Source: an uncultured Veillonella sp. (lineage in GTDB: Bacteria > Bacillota > Negativicutes > Veillonellales > Veillonellaceae). From it: a stretch of 6,273 nucleotides of DNA. Within the stretch, counting starts at the first letter, position 1; each line of letters begins with the position of its first letter. This document shows positions 5,770 through 6,273 of this stretch, in pieces. Both the position numbers and the translations under genes were made by a program. The stretch spans positions 1 through 6,273 of the forward strand of contig CAKQBP010000083.1 in the NCBI GenBank assembly GCA_934216375.1. Direction: 5' to 3'. The notes under the pieces were generated by a model. The model had not been told where the DNA came from. It saw nothing but the letters and a program-made list of their open reading frames with translations, and ran no database searches.

Positions 5770-6273
5770 GCAGCATGCCCCCGATCATAAGAATCTAAGA
5801 CACGAGAAAATGAATCTTCTAAACGAGATATCGTCATGCGTACATGATGGGTAAATGCAGCATGGAAACATAATGCTACAATAGCCACGCAAAGCCCGGA
5901 AGCAGTTGCGACAAGGGCTTCCCCCACACCACCGGTAATAGCAGTAGGTACCGCACCGTCAGCACCGAATACTTGAAAGGCACCAATCATACCCGTTACA
6001 GTACCAAGTAAGCCTAATAATGGTGCTATCGTAACAATGGTAGAGAGCCAATCAAGGCCACGAGAAGCGTGCGTATAAACATGAGCCACCATATCCTCCA
6101 TTTTGGATTGCAATACATTACGATTCTGACACTGTCCAAGCACGCGAGGTAGATTATACGAAATATTAGCTGTATATTTAGATTCTAAGCTAGTTAATAA
6201 GGATTGCCAGTTCATTTCGCTCTCTTCTAATGCATCATTCAAAGCAAACATTTCCCGCTGCAATTGTCGAGAA
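5766..6273 (-). CDS. exbB: ExbB/TolQ/MotA-family proton-channel subunit (5' end beyond window)
   Basis: This is the main membrane subunit of the TonB energising complex, forming the oligomer around ExbD helices. The last 168 or so residues are visible. The frame is open through the right edge, so the start and the first membrane helix are missing; an in-frame TTG at 6263 should not be taken as the start. Visible parts are a cytoplasmic helical region (SLESKYTANISYNLPRV and following), then the second membrane helix with APLLGLLGTVTGMI (about 5986-6026). The third helix carries GEALVATASGLCVAIVA (about 5874-5924). Threonines in GTVTG and VATASG match the polar channel-facing positions known in this family. 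The protein ends in a short charged tail, and its TGA overlaps the exbD ATG. It heads the exbB-exbD-tonB unit; any promoter lies outside the window. Confidence 0.94.
   Translation of the reverse strand, partial: SRQLQREMFALNDALEESEMNWQSLLTSLESKYTANISYNLPRVLGQCQNRNVLQSKMEDMVAHVYTHASRGLDWLSTIVTIAPLLGLLGTVTGMIGAFQVFGADGAVPTAITGGVGEALVATASGLCVAIVALCFHAAFTHHVRMTISRLEDSFSRVLDSYDRGHAA

Overview
All recognisable genes in this window lie on the minus strand and form one outer-membrane-to-cytoplasm uptake locus. Read in transcription order from the right edge they are exbB (5' end missing), exbD, a tonB-like gene, a TonB-dependent outer-membrane receptor, a periplasmic substrate-binding protein, a FecCD/BtuC-type permease and the start of its ABC ATPase (cut by the left edge). 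Together these supply the energy-coupling complex, the outer-membrane gate, the periplasmic carrier and the inner-membrane importer for one scarce nutrient, most likely ferric siderophore, haem or another iron chelate. Cobalamin cannot be excluded from protein sequence alone.

The DNA is moderately AT-rich. Shine-Dalgarno sequences are strong and Firmicute-like (GGAGGTG, AAAAGGTG), yet the genes encode an outer-membrane receptor and a TonB system. That combination suggests a diderm Firmicute (Negativicutes), and Veillonella or a close relative is my best guess. This is an inference from style and content, not a database match.

Layout: 5766-6273 exbB (partial), 5365-5769 exbD and 4553-5356 tonB are tightly packed (4-bp overlap, then an 8-bp gap). 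They end at a clear intrinsic terminator at 4511-4544. The receptor gene (2323-4386) then has its own near-consensus promoter (4445-4473) with a possible Fur-like operator over the -35 box. A 123-bp gap holding inverted repeats (2200-2322) separates the receptor from the binding-protein gene (1216-2199). The binding-protein, permease (231-1232) and ATPase (1-234) genes overlap each other by 17 and 4 bp and look translationally coupled.

The most unusual element is the TonB-like protein. Its periplasmic spacer is glycine/serine-rich with only two prolines instead of a proline-rich rod, and its membrane segment has no histidine, so the classical SxxxH signature is absent. Also worth a look are the binding-protein start, where the only strong Shine-Dalgarno contains the annotated GTG start itself, and the nested inverted repeats upstream of it. 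I found no RNA gene, CRISPR array, insertion sequence or riboswitch.
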